Assembly: GCF_905475345.1 (NCBI RefSeq)
Contig: NC_066592.1
Coordinates: 4,719,001 to 4,783,000 of the forward strand
Length of the DNA stretch: 64,000 bases
Source of the DNA: Vespula vulgaris
Taxonomy: Eukaryota; Arthropoda; Insecta; Hymenoptera; Vespidae
Reading direction: 5' to 3'
Under the pieces are notes generated by a model. That model was given only the letters and a program-made list of their open reading frames with translations. It did not search any database and was not told the DNA's origin. Position 1 is the stretch's first letter. Each line of letters starts with the position of its first letter. The position numbers and the translations under genes are program-made. This document shows positions 1 to 13,573 of this stretch, one piece after another.

Positions 1-2485
1 CTCAAATTTATTAAAAAACATTTTTCTTTTGTAATAAAAAAAAGCAGAAAGACAAAATCCTTACGTTATATCTAACAATATAACAAAATAGTATGAATAA
101 TGAATGATCATTCCCATTTGATTGTTATTCCATTAAGAAAATATGAAAGGAAAGAAATGATGAATAAAAAGGGTAAATTGAATTGGAATTGAACAAGTTC
201 TCAATCCATATAGAAATGAAATATTTTCTACGATTTAAAATGATTCGATTTATTTTCAGTGAAAGGACGATCGTCCAAAGCGTTGAGGTACGATCGTTTT
301 GTCGAGCAAACGCGTTTGTCGATCGGCCAAGCGCGCATAATTTCGTAGCTCGTTATCGCGATTACAATCGTATTTCACTGGCCACTTGCAAAATTGTTCG
401 CAACGTAATCGCGATGAAACACCTATGGGTGTTTGCTGTAGAACCACCATCGTACACGACCTTCTGCTCGTCCCTTCAATTTCGAGTCGCGAGGTGAGCC
501 GGAAATATTATGGAAATTGCTATCGCTTGGAAGGATGAAACGAGTGAGAGAGAGAGAAAGAGAAAGAGAGAGAGAGAGAGAGAGAGAAGATACGACGTAG
601 AGATTCGTAAATCGAACACATTAAAAGTCCATTATCGATGGTCCCAAAGAGCGAAAGAAAGAGAGAGAGAGAGAGAGAGGGGAAAAAAGAAAAAAAAAAG
701 AGAAAGAATTGAGTACTTCGTTTGACCCTCGACAACGTATCTCTGGAGACGTTGCGTCCCTTACTATACCGATATCATCTCTATTTTAAAAAAGATTCTC
801 TCTCCGATGCTACCGTTCGTTTTCTCATAAACTAGATAGAACTGGAGAAAAATATCGATATGTCCATAATTATCGATTGAACATCAAATATCCATAAATC
901 ATAGTTGAATGATATCAGTATTGATATATATCGGGTAACAGAGATATACTATGTATTCATTGCATACTGCAATAATACAGTATATTCTTAAAAAATATAG
1001 AAAAACGCATGGTCGATGACTTGAAAAAACAAAAAGACAAAAAAGGAAAGAAAAAATATAGTTTAAAAGGAATTAATAAGATACGTGATAAACGTATCAT
1101 TATTATATACATCATGAGACATATAAGATGATCTTTCGAACGAAAAGAAATCACATTTGTCGTTATCGATAATTTCCTTCGAAAACTAGAGAAACCCCAC
1201 CGTTCGTAATTCTCCGTTCCTCCGGGCAAAGGCAAAGAAAGATTCTCCGCTCTTACGATTTCAAGGCGTCCTTTACACTCGGAGACTATTCGATCAACGC
1301 AGCAGCACTTTCGAGAATTAAAGTCGTCGACGTCGCGGCTCTTTTCAAAGTGCATCCACGTCGGACGTTATTCGATTAAACGATGTTCGCCTCGCGTTTC
1401 ACCCTCTACCACCACCACCATCACCATCACGACCATCGCCATCTCATAGAAAATGAAAGAAACGCATTCATTAACCCCATTAACCGAACGTATGGCTCGT
1501 AGAAAGCTGTTTACTATAGGCAGCGAGGGTCGCGACGGGGTACTCTTCGATTGGAATGCTGCCTGTTAAAGATAAGGGTCGCGACCCCTCGTCAGGAAGG
1601 ATCGTACAATATGCTAGACACCGCACTGTCACGTACCGGGTGTGCACGCTTCTACAAAAGCCGATCTACCAAAGGACGATTTGAATTCGATTATACGATA
1701 AATTTCTTCAACTGGAAGATCCTCGATGGACTTACTTTTGTTATGTAATATACTCTATATCTATAGGGTGTTCCAAGGACTTCAAGAAATATATCATTTG
1801 TTTTGGTCTACGTTAACAAAACGTGTTTTATTACTTTCGAAAAATATTATTACGTTTCTATGTTTTTGAGATTCAAGCTTCTTGAAGATAAAACGATTTA
1901 AAATCCTTTTTCACAAATTCGAAATAATAGATTAGAATGAAACTTTACGAGATTACGAAAGAAATTTATCCCACGACATGTATCTTGTTTGCGAAACTTA
2001 ACCAATCCCTTATCCGTTGCTCCTGATCATCCCGCGTTAGATCAACTGCTTAACTACAAACTATTCCAACGGAGGACTCGAAATAGGACTCAACGCGTCG
2101 AAACGAATTTAACGGACTTATGCTCGCTCGAATAGAACTCCAACTCGAATTTGCTTTACAAGCTACGATGTTTCATTAAATTCGAAAAAAAAGGAAACAA
2201 AAAAGAAACTTCGAAATCCTTCAATTTTTAATTTAAATTAAATCCTGGAATCTATCTAACGTCTTTAAATTTCCATGCTGATCTATGTCGAAGTAATAGA
2301 ATTTATTTAAAAAAAAAAATTGTCGAGGGTAAGTACATCGATAGAAATGCAATAATGTTTGAGTATGCGTGATTGTATGTACGAAGCCATGCTAATATGT
2401 ACACGATCGAAGGGTGCCAACCGTTCGCGCGTATACTAATATGCACATACATTCACACAGAGATATATATCTACATATATGCATA

Positions 2486-2911
2486 CAGGGTGTTCCGATT
2501 TCGGAAAGGTATTCTATCTTAATTATGCAGATCAAAAATCTTCATTTTCATTAAATAAAATATTTACTATCTCAAATGAGAATACAGAGATGTCAAACAA
2601 TTTTTAAAGTGTTCAAAATGGACAGTACTTGTTTTTCAAAGATCCTAATGAAAAATAATTATTATAGAACGATTAATATTTTTATCTGTCAATGCATGAA
2701 AAATAATTATTATAGAACGAATAATCGTATAATATTTTCAACCGTCAACGCATGTCCTCTTATATGTAAAAAGAAAAGAAAAGAAAAAAGAAAGAACGAA
2801 AAGAAAAAGAAATATGGTTTTCCAAATTAAATTAAATATAACACGTTTTATCTTTAATCTTTATAGAAACATCATTTCGAAATGAAACACCGGAATCAAT
2901 GAAACACCCAG
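2486..2911. mobile_element. MITE-like element (TA-flanked, ~426 bp)
   Basis: The left end reads CAGGGTGTTCCGATT and the right end, on the opposite strand, reads CTGGGTGTTTCATT, so the termini form imperfect inverted repeats. Each end abuts a TA dinucleotide (2484-2485 and 2912-2913), as expected for the TA target-site duplication of Tc1/mariner-type elements. No transposase frame is present inside, so it would be a non-autonomous element. It carries an internal imperfect tandem duplication (2648-2752). The terminal motif and the length resemble the element at 21266-21694. The TA could be coincidental in such AT-rich flanks. Confidence 0.5.
2648..2752 (+). repeat. Imperfect tandem duplication, period 48 bp
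   Basis: Two adjacent copies begin at 2648 and 2696. The first 25 bases (ATGAAAAATAATTATTATAG and the next five) are identical, and the copies then diverge towards a shared 'GTCAAYGCATG' end. It lies inside the MITE-like element. Confidence 0.8.
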
Positions 2912-5247
2912 TATATACAGGTATATACGGACTCCTGTAAACGTGACTATATAGATATAGTATACACAGCGTACGTATGTGTACTTTGCACAGTAGGAGG
3001 GTGTCCTTATCACCTCGCGCCACATTGACTAAACGCCGAAATACGATTCCGTACTTTGTTTCCACGCGAGGCTACTATAATTGCACGAAAAGCGGATGAA
3101 ATTGCGCCGCTTAGATTACAACTGGGATGCCTTCTGCGAGGGGTGAAAAGAGAGAAAAAGAGGGGGTTAGAAGAGAGGGCCACGAGGATGACGTCGACAG
3201 GACGTCAAGGATAACCTCTGCTTCTTCTCTTTTTTATTCTTTTATTTCTTGTTCTTCTTCTTTTACTTCTTCTTTTTTTCTTTTACTCCTTCGTCGAAAT
3301 TCGAAGATCGATATAGAACCTCCTAATTGCTTCCTTCGTCGTTTAAACATCGAGACGTCCGAGGTTGACTGCGATATTAAACGTTCTTGCACAATTAAGG
3401 AAACGAGAACGATATCTTTCTCTCTTTCTCTCTTTCTATCTCTATCTCTGTCTCTTTCTTCCTTTTCTTTCTTCTTCTTTCATCTGCTTCGCCTTGTTAT
3501 CTAAACGAGTCTCTGCCTGCGCAAGATCGCTTCATCCGAAGGGTATACTAATTGTAAATAGTATAATGCAATGCTCTTCTATAAGGATCAGATATTTGAT
3601 AAATTGTCCGTTTTTCCTACTATGTCACAAATGAACCGAATCCTGTATCAATTCGATCGATATTTCGATATTTCTCTTTCGCAAAAAATTGATCGAAAAA
3701 TATTATTCTTTGAAAAAATATTTTAATGTTATAACATGTGATATATTATTTATTGATAAGTAAATGATTTTATAACAAAAAAAATTGGAAACATAGAATT
3801 CATTTAAGAAACACACAAAGAAGATGTTTCTATTTAAAACTAGCCATTTGGATTGATCGATAAATCTAATGTTAATTGCTAGGGAAAAGAAACCGTCACT
3901 TTTTTCTAATTGCAAGTGTAAAAACTGAAGGATATTACGGCATTAAAGTAATAGGTCCTTGCCCTGGATTTGCTTGTTTAAACCTTAAGCTTCCTTGCGT
4001 GACTTCCTTTCAAACGGTCGGCTTATTTTCCCTCGTCATTTGCTGTCGCGTATTATTTCGCAGAAAAAGAAGAATCAAAGCTCGATAGATATGTACCTAT
4101 GTACATATACACACATACATATCTAAATACCTGGGTAACTACTTAAGTCGAGATACATAAAATGAGAGGGAGAGAACGTCAACAAATTTTCGTAGTATCG
4201 TTAAAAATTATTCCACGTCAACGTCGTTCACCGTTACGAGCTTGTTAAATCAGAGAACCCTAAATTCGAATCCTTTTACGAGTCCGAGAGGATCAACGAA
4301 TCCGATACTCTTTATTGACTCTTCCTCTGCAAAGATATCGTTCCATGCGATATATAAATACTTGTTTATCCGCGTTTTTGTCCCGAGAGATGCCGACCAT
4401 TTTGTAACAGGGAAGTTAGCAACAAGGGTCCTGTACGGGTTAATAATCACTGTATGAAGAAAGAAAAGAAAGATAAATCTAAAAAAAAGAAAGACAGAGG
4501 AAGGGAGGGTTGGGGGAGGGGAGGAGGAAGAAAATTTATAGTTTATTAGCTCTGAGCCAACTAGGAAACACGGGCTATTGGATAAAGTCCATTGAAACTT
4601 CCATGGCTCTTGGAATAGGATAATAAAAAAGAAGAGAGGAGAGAGAAAGTGAAATAGAAAGAGAAAAAGGGAAAGAGAGAGGGAGAGAGAGAGAGAGAGA
4701 GAAAGAGGAGAAAATAAAAAAGAAAAGTAAGAGAGAAAGAGAGAGTAAGCAGTAGGGGGTTGGAATGAAGGAAGGAAGCTTCTACATGATGTAAGAAGGG
4801 TGAGTGAGTGTGGAGGATCGCTAGGAATATATACCCGGAGGTGTATACCTCGAAGGAGAAGGATACTCCTTTCGACATTGAAGTGTGACACTACTAGCTC
4901 TTATATACCTTACCTACGTTTTCCTGTTTTTTCCTTTTTCATCTTTTTTTATCCTCTTTTCTTTCCTTTCCTTTCTTTCCCTTTTCTTTTCTTTTCTTTT
5001 CTTTTCTTTACTTATCTGTTCTTTTTCTTTTTCTTTTCTTTGTTTCTTGTCCGTCCCATGTTCCTATCCCAGGAATGGCAAATACTACACGAGTTTAGGG
5101 AATTCTTCGATCGTTCGAACGACTTTATTCGCGATGTTACATCGACCACCGTAACAAGATTCTCCAGATCACTGTACTCAACTGGTGCGAGCATTCGATC
5201 TGATTCCTCGAGTGCAGCTTAAATACGAAGGTACGTACAATACGTAT

Positions 5248-5290
5248 CTAGGAGATCTCTACGAGATCTACGAGATCTACGAGAATTTAA
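5248..5290 (+). repeat. Short 9-bp tandem repeat ACGAGATCT
   Basis: Three near-perfect copies of ACGAGATCT follow one another, flanked by further AGATCT and AGATCTTCG variants. This is a local slippage repeat with no evident function. Confidence 0.7.
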
Positions 5291-6952
5291 GATCTTCGAT
5301 TTTTATCAATGATAAATTCACAAGATACGTGCTTACGTCGATGAGTGTTAATAAGTAAATCATTTTCTTATTAATTTTAATTCATTACAGATATTCTCGT
5401 TTCTAAGTCTCTCGTTTCTAGAATAGATTAAAAATAAAGACGAGAATAAAAACAAAAAAGAAAAAAAAGAAAACTGAAGAAATGAAAAACGATCGAATGG
5501 CAATTGGCCAAAAATTATATATTCCGTCGATTCCATCGTTTTGTTGAACGCCAATTTGCAGCTCTTTACGACTACTGGTTCCTCTACGAAGGCAAAGCTC
5601 GTTCTTTCAAAGGAACCAGAGGATTGGCCGAGGAGGGTCATTGGATGGAAGGAGAAGGTAAGCCCTCTTTGCCGCGTCGTCGAAATTCAGTCCTGCAGGA
5701 ACGAGAAAGCAAGAGAGGAAGATAGAGAGAAAGATAGAGAGAGAAGAGGTGGTAGCTCGTGAGGGTGCTTTTACGAGCTCTTGGCTCGCTCGAAATTTGT
5801 CTGGATGCCATCCGAGTATCTCGAAATGTCGGTTTTCCTTGGCCGCGTTAGGAGCAAGGGTCCAACCGGTAGACAGGAAGTAGTAAAAGAGAGTCGAGCC
5901 ACCCTCGTCTGTCTTCGCCCTCTGTCTCTTCTTTTTCTCTTATTTTATCACTCTTTTACTCTTTCTCTCTCTCTCTCTCTTTCTCTCTCTCCTTCTCTGT
6001 CTCTTCCTCTCTTTCATACAGTGCGGTTTCATTCATTCGAGTCGGCTACAGGATGATACCGATTCCACGATTCATTTTCCAGTGGCATGCATGTCCATCC
6101 GAAAGATTCTAAACGTTGTATATATATATATATATATAGTAATGTATATATAGATATATAGAAACGAAGCGAAATCAAAGAAATCTAAGTAATGCGTCTA
6201 TCTTTCTTGTTTTTTCTCTTTTCTTTTTCTTCTTCTTTCTTTTTTACGTACGAACTTTTTATCGCGTATACTTAAAGTTGCCCATCAACCTCGAAACTCT
6301 TGTGTGAGACTTCAAGTCTCAACTATTTTTAAATGTTTTTATATTCATCGGTATTAATAGATAATTTTATTGCAGTTTTTTTTTTGCTTTCGAATTAAAT
6401 AAATGTCATAAGTCATCGTTCTGAACAATTTCTCCCTTTCTCTTTCTCTCTCTTGTTTTTTCTTCAAATTATCATTAACGAGCGTTATCCATTTCATAGA
6501 CCAAAGAAATATCGTCGACGAATTTGACGATTACACGAGAATTCCACGTACGAGGGGATGCATATAATTAAAACCAATGAAACAACGCGACTACTAATCT
6601 CTCCGCAATTACGTATGTAATTTTACGCGAAGAGTTACTATAATTTTTCATCCCGATGCATTTGGCTCGGGTAATTGCAGTTTCCAACGATATGTCAAGT
6701 AGCTACGTGAGCGGATTAAACCGAATTGGGAGGACCTCGTGTGAAATTTCACGAGATTTCCTCACCCTTTCTCTATCCTTGTAATGAGTATGAAAGAGAG
6801 AGAAAGAGAAAGAGAGAGAGAGAGAAATAGAAAGAGAGAGAGACAGAGAGACAGAGAGAGAATGAGTGTAAGAGAGAAGGTAACACAATTCATAAACTTT
6901 TGACCTGGAAACGTTTTGTCATTGCGTCTTTGTCACCAAGAGATTTATCATC

Positions 6953-6953
<1 letters not shown>

Positions 6954-6999
<46 letters not shown>

Positions 7000-7002
7000 T
7001 CT
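6954..7002 (+). repeat. (CT)n microsatellite
   Basis: A nearly pure CT dinucleotide run of about 48 bases, one of several strand-asymmetric pyrimidine tracts in this stretch. Confidence 0.9.
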
Positions 7003-7920
7003 CCTTCCTCTCCTCTTCTACCTCTTTCACCTTCTTTATTCGCTATTCCCTCTGGCAGAGAAACGTTCTTACAAAAGACTCGTGATGCTGCTTGAGCTGC
7101 TATCTTCTTTCTTTTCTTCTTCTTTCCTTCTTTTTTTTTTCTTTTTTGTTTTTTCTTTATCTCTAGCACGTCTTTTTAGTATTCTCTGTTATACGACAGC
7201 ATAAAAGCGATGGAAAAATTGCAAGACCCAACATTGAGACAAACTTTACATACGTATCTACGTGACTACAATAAACGTAGAGCCACTGAAATTATAACGA
7301 TATTATACTATATGTGATTTCTTTTTAATTATAGATATGTTCTATCTTTAAAATGATTTTTAACTTGTCCAGCAGATCTTTTCTCGCAAAATCGTGATTA
7401 TTAAATTATAATGACAATGATTATTACAGATAAAAATCTTCATATTGTAAAATGACTATTAACAATTTTGAATGTAAGAGATAAAGATGAATTAATTGTT
7501 CGGATAAAAGTTATCGTCATTATTTTTAATATTTCGGTTATGCAAAAAGGAGAGGCTTTATTTGCGTCTAATGCATGTAAATCGCCGGCTTTACGATTTC
7601 GTTTTAAGACAAGAGGAAAACGTGTACAAACGACTCATCCGTCTTGACGGATTCGGGACGTTTTGCTCGTTACCGGTGTTTCCGTAGTACGAGTAATTAC
7701 GCGCCTCTTCCTACAACGATAACAGGATCTCCTTTCTGGTTGTAAGCCGTAGAAGAAGCATCTCTCTCTTTCTCTCTCCCCTTCTGTCTTTCTCTGTTTC
7801 TCCCTCTGCTCTATAATCCAATTATAAAAAATTAAACCTTATCAATTATTATATATATATATGTATTTCCATCATCCTAATTAATTTTATTTAATCTCTC
7901 CGTTATTATATCATATTTAC

Positions 7921-7958
<38 letters not shown>

Positions 7959-9356
7959 TCTGATACATTTTCTTTCATTAGATAGTTTTAATTTTTAAAA
8001 GAACACACGAATAATATTAAAATAAAAAACGAATTAATTAACATTACCATTATACTAATTAACATCAAAATTACTTGTGTAAACGAATATATATTAATAA
8101 TTTAAAAAGCTATGAAATAATTGAAGTAAGTATTATTCAAAAAAAGAAAGAAGAAGAAAAAAGAAAAATCACAACAAAAAATCTACATCTCTATCTATCT
8201 TCTTACTCTCTCAATAAAAAATTCTAATAAGAACCTGCAATTGGATGATAGTCGCTCAAATACCCTACCACATCGATCAGCTAATATAGCTAACCTCACG
8301 AACTGGCCCAGACAGTTTTGAATATTAGATTAAACGTCGGTCGATCCCCCGTCATTAGCAGGATAGTCTAATCAAAGTCGATGCAAAGTTTGAAACCGTT
8401 CAGCGGGCGGTGCACCTTATTAACCTGCGTCTCACCATATTCTAACCCTCGTGCTGTGAGAGAAAGAGAAAGATAGACCGATAAATAGAAAGAGGAAGAG
8501 TAAGATAGAGTGAGTAAGTGAAAGAGAGAGAGAGGAAGAGAAAACAGTCGCTTATCCGAGTCATCGTTCGTCCCTTCTCCCTTTTCCCCTTACCAACACC
8601 CAAACTCTCCGTTTTATCCCGAATCAAGGGATCTTAGCTGTCGTCTTGGTAAGTACTTCCTTTCCTTCGAAGAGATGCCACGAGTGAATCATGCCTCTCC
8701 CTACTTCTCTGCCAACCTTCCTTCCTCCCTTCCTCGTCCTTCACTAACGGAGAATCTTCCTTCGGTGATTTATCAAAGACACTGATGACGAATCGCGTAT
8801 CCCCTCCTTCCAATGGATTATTTATTCCACGAATTAACACCCAAATTGTACTAACGAGGAGACAGGTATTTACTTACACGTAAAGTTAGGAAGTATTTCG
8901 ACAATGTTTATATTTTTTTTCTCTGATTTGTACGCGCGAGTAAGAACACGTTTCAGTTGTGTTATCGTTATTTTCTTTTTTTTTATTCCTTCCCTTCGTA
9001 TTTACAATCATCAATGGAAACTTCGTTTATAAGATTTCAAAGAAATATATGTATCATAGTATTTTATTGTACTATATTATTTTCAAAGTAACATAAATAT
9101 GCATCTCTACGATTAAAATAGATAAAATTTGCTATTTTACTTGATTATCGGCGTATGTGAGGAAGAAATTAATTTATAAAAAAGAACGAGTCTTAGAAAG
9201 ACCTTAGCGAAATAAATAAATTTTCCGTTCGACATAGTAATGATACTATCTGTTTAATGATTCAATTTCGTGATTGAATATTTGAATAACAAGGTGTCCA
9301 AAGCTCGATCGGACCACGTAAAATGGTTGTAAGAACGCGAGATATAAACTATAGAA

Positions 9357-9387
<31 letters not shown>

Positions 9388-10400
9388 AAGCTTGGAAATT
9401 TTCTTTCTCACTTTTCTCCTAGACGACGAGCTCATCTCACGGAAGTGCTCTTACGCCTTAGAACGATCGCACGAATACGACCGTTGAACTGGCAACAATA
9501 GCGACCACGGACTATGCTCGAAAAGGTGTAAATGAGAAAAATAGAGAGAGAGAAAGAGAGAGAGATCCTTCCGCAGTTAGATTTTATGGTTATCCTTTAC
9601 GGTAGCCCGTAGGGAATTATTCGATGCTGTCCTATCTCTGGTTATCGAGCTTTCGAACTAAATCCAACAATGCAGTTTTCGTCCTGAGTTTGTAATTGTA
9701 AGAATGTAGTTCGATCGGTCGATATCGATATTCGATAAAGTCAGATATTCGTGTACTTATGTATGTGTATGTATATGTGTTATCTTTGAAAGAAAATACA
9801 TTTTACATGGAATATAAAAATTAAAAAAAATTAAAAATTTTCATATTCTCTTATCTCTAAAACAGAAATATATATATATTTTTTACAGAACGTAGCGAAT
9901 ATTTTACATGTTTTTTAAACGATGATGTTCTCATAATGATAATTAACTTTTTATTAATTTAAGTTTTAATCCCATTTTTATATCCGGGGCTGAGATATTT
10001 AAAACTCTAATAATAAGTGTAAATATATGTATATACACGTACGCGTATATATGTATATATCTATAAGATAATTATTAAAACTTGATTTCAATGTAAAAAG
10101 AAAGAAAAGAAATCTTTTCACTGGTAAAAATTACAATCACGGTCGAAATCGATATTAAAAATGGTATTAACGAAGGGTGCTCGCCATTTTAGAATACGTG
10201 AGGCTTTCACCCTTTCGAACGAATAATTCAACCGCGACCGACGCTAATTAACGAGAGCCGAATTGAGCCATAACGTTAACGAAAAAAACGTTGTCGAAAG
10301 TTCGACTTCTCAAACGTCAGAACGAAAAAAGAAACAGAGAAATAAATCCAATAATAATTGAAGAATAGAGAGATAAAGCTTGAGAGAGACAGAGAGAAAA

Positions 10401-10436
<36 letters not shown>

Positions 10437-11603
10437 TGGTAATACATGAGCAGTAGAAATAAAATTTTATGAGGACGTTTTTCCTATGCCATAGTCGTCA
10501 TCTCGATCGTGAAAAATAAGAATCCGAATGGATCATTGTGTATACGTTATATATACGATCCTTTATTCTTTCTTCTTTGTATGTTTACTATTACACCAAA
10601 AAAAGAAGCTAATATTTTATATTATTTCTTCGTAAAATGTCTCCGACGTTACGTTTTTTATTTGTCTCCATTAGTAATAATGTTAGAAAATATGGGATAT
10701 AATAATGGATGTTTGGAAATGGGATGCTATTAAAAATTCTCTCTTTCTCTTTCTCTCTCTCTGCCTCTCTCTTTCTTCGATAACAATATTATACTTCTCA
10801 AATACATTAAATAGGATTGTAATTCAATTCTATCAAATCTAAAAAATCAATCTAAAGAAATTCAAAGTAATTTACACTTCACAAATAATCATTATGTATC
10901 ATGAAAGTTTGACATGTTAGATTTTTTTTCTTTTTAAATTAGGCTAACATTTCACACGTATTACAGGGTGCGAGTATTTTAATCGTCTAATTTAACATCC
11001 AGCATTCAGAACCGCTATGAAAGAGCAAATCGAGATCAAAGAACTGGCTTTGAATTTCTATGCTTTCGGTAACACGGCGAAGTACTAAAAGGGCAATAAA
11101 CGTGTCCTTTGCAAGTTTTCACGATTTGTCAGAAAATTCGTAACAATCGTCGATCTAAACGTGATCGAATTTGTTTTCTACGAAGTTTTGAATCTTTCTC
11201 ATAAATCTTCGTCGAGTTAATATGTAATATCCTTCGAGTTTCCTGTCTCTTTTTGTCCGAATTTCTATTTTATATTCATACAAATACACATGTGCACACA
11301 TATATAACATACGTACATATGTGCATACATAGTGTTGGAGTCAGCGAAGCGAAAAGTATTTAAATTCTCTTCCTAGAAAATAATTTCGCTTCTCGCATGC
11401 TAAAACGTACAGTCGCTTCGTTACCTCTGACGATTATTGCACGCGTTGCCGTTCGTATGGCGCATACCATGGCACACACGTCGCGTATCGTGGCACTCCG
11501 TCTACGGGGATATTAATATCGTCGCGTCTCTTGCGATATTACGTCGAGAGGCAACGTATGTATGGGGAAGAAGATGCGAATAGTCCTTTCTAGATCGTTT
11601 CCT

Positions 11604-11639
<36 letters not shown>

Positions 11640-12449
11640 CGCCTCCCCCTCTCTCTTTGCATGAAGGTGATAAAACTCCCAAAAGTGCATTCCCTTCTAT
11701 ACTAGAATTAAACTTCATCCTGTCAAATACTTTTTCTCTTGGCACCTTGCCCTCCGATAGTTATCTCATATATCATATTTTTTTGTTGAATATATATATA
11801 AGAAAATCAGAAAATATTAATGGGATAAATAAATTTTATTTACGAATTTTTCTGGTATTATTAAAGATTCGCGAGGGAAAGCATATTAAAAATATTTTGA
11901 ATCGAAAACTGGCCAAAAAAAGATGTTGCAATTTATTTACGATTAAGCATGCAAAATGAATAAATTTTGTTGATATTGTTAAAGATTTGTAAAAGAAAAT
12001 CCAATTTTAAGAATGTTTTATGTTGAAAACGAACCGAGAAAGTAAATTGCGATTTCATTACTTTGTTACGAAAAATATCAAGGTGTTATGTGAAAAATAG
12101 ATCAATGATCGATCGTTTATCATAAAAAGAACCCAGTTGCAAGAGAGAGGGATTCGCGAACTAGTCGCTAACTCGCCAACTTTCCACATATGTGATATCA
12201 AAGAGAAACTTGGATTATTAAACTTCATTTCTTCAATACCGCAGCTACAGAATAAGAGTAAATAAGAGAGAGAAAGAAAAAAAAGAGAGAGAAAGAGAGA
12301 GAGATTTTCCAAAAACTTTCTGAACGAGCACGATCTTTACTCTAAAAAGTTCGTAATAAAAGAAAAATACGATCGATCGAACGTCCGATACTTAAAGCTG
12401 AGACGTACTTACGTATCCTCGTACGACTCTAATAATTCATAAAAAAATG

Positions 12450-12600
12450 TAATACAATTTTTACGATTATATATCATGATTATATAATATATACGATTAT
12501 GTACCATAATTATGTTATATATGATTGTGCATTATGATTATGTGGTATACACCGTATAATTTTACTATTATGATTATGTGATATCTATGATTATTTATAT
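12450..12600 (+). repeat. Degenerate ~30-bp tandem repeat, AT-rich
   Basis: Four or five diverged copies of a unit like TACGATTATGTACCATAATT plus ATGTTATA follow one another. The recurring core is GATTATRTRNYATRATTAT. It is too diverged to count units exactly. Confidence 0.55.
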
Positions 12601-13544
12601 TATCTAAGTATGTTTATTTTATGTCAATGAAAATAGACGTCAAGTTTATAAAATATATACGAGCTAATAATTATAAAAATAATTTAATCTTTATCTTTTT
12701 CCTTGGATTCCACATTATTGTAATATTGATTAGTCTTTTTTAGCAACTTTCGTAATTATTACTGCCATCATTTTGCATAACGATAACTCTTATTTCTACT
12801 TAAAATTTTCATGGTTTTTACGTAGAGTGATATAATCGATTTTAGATGCAATAATTTACTTTTACTTCGACGCTGCTCATACATCAATTTTCAAAAGAGG
12901 GATACATTTAATTCGTTGTTTCTCTCTTTCCCTCTTCCTTTCTTTCTTCTTTTTTATGCTTCCCAGTTCTCTCCCCAACTTCTTGTCATATTCAAACCAA
13001 TATCGCTGTTTCATTATGAAGCGAGAAAGAGAGGGATAAAAAGAAAGAGAGAAGGCTGTATAAAAGTGTGGAACCTTGTTTGCCAGGAAATAAATTACAC
13101 AAGGCGCCGTAAAGGCTTCTATAAATATTAGAAAGGCAGTCTTTTCCCCTTCCTATGTCGTGGTAAGGCTGACTGTTAGAAAATTGCTTTCGTCTTTTAT
13201 ATCCAACATTTTTTCCAACTGGAAATAACCACTATCCAGTTTATTAAGATCTTCAAAGAGCTCGAACTAAGTAGCAATGGAGTTCGCTGACCGACTACAA
13301 TCAATACGTAAAAAAAATTCCATCATATCGATTTTAACATCGATATATAAAACAAATGTCTATAAAATTATCGACATGTCGATTGATCGATTAAAAATAC
13401 ATTGCGCTCTTGCATATATTGTAAACAATAACTCAATCATGGCGTACAAAAAAAATATTTGCGGTAATACCGCAAATTTTGTCCCAAAAAAACTTTAGTC
13501 TTTATACCTGGCCAAACTTGATAATTTTTCTTACTGTTCATCGA

Positions 13545-13573
13545 ATGTCAATCGACGACACTACATTTTCCGA
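13545..13573 (+). CDS. FAM194-like gene, exon 1 (start)
   Basis: Encodes MSIDDTTFS plus two bases (GA). The donor GTAAGA follows immediately. The intron would be only 58 bp, ending at a TATATTTTCAAG acceptor. The first base of exon 2 completes a Glu codon. No in-frame alternative with the right phase was found nearby, but a further upstream start cannot be excluded. Confidence 0.55.

Larger units (their letters stand above)
1..13544. other. Intergenic, repeat-rich, no supported gene
   Basis: About 13.5 kb upstream of the FAM194-like gene. It consists of AT-rich DNA broken by many (GA)n/(CT)n tracts (for example near 545-590, 651-680, 4637-4747, 5953-6014, 6793-6862, 6954-7002, 7922-7962, 9354-9389, 10385-10436 and 11606-11637), a MITE-like element at 2486-2911 and a degenerate tandem repeat near 12450-12600. 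Open frames in this stretch are mostly Ser/Leu or Arg/Glu runs produced by the dinucleotide repeats. None shows a recognisable domain or a chain of phase-compatible splice sites. Confidence 0.6.

Noticed and set aside
4250..5222. Long Ser/Leu/Phe-rich frames on both strands
   Set aside because: They are produced by GA/CT and TTTTC simple repeats and lack any domain, conserved start or splice context.
13277..13498. 74-codon frame just upstream of the FAM194-like start
   Set aside because: Composition is that of random AT-rich sequence, and none of its donors gives the phase 2 needed by exon 2. The short exon at 13545 does.
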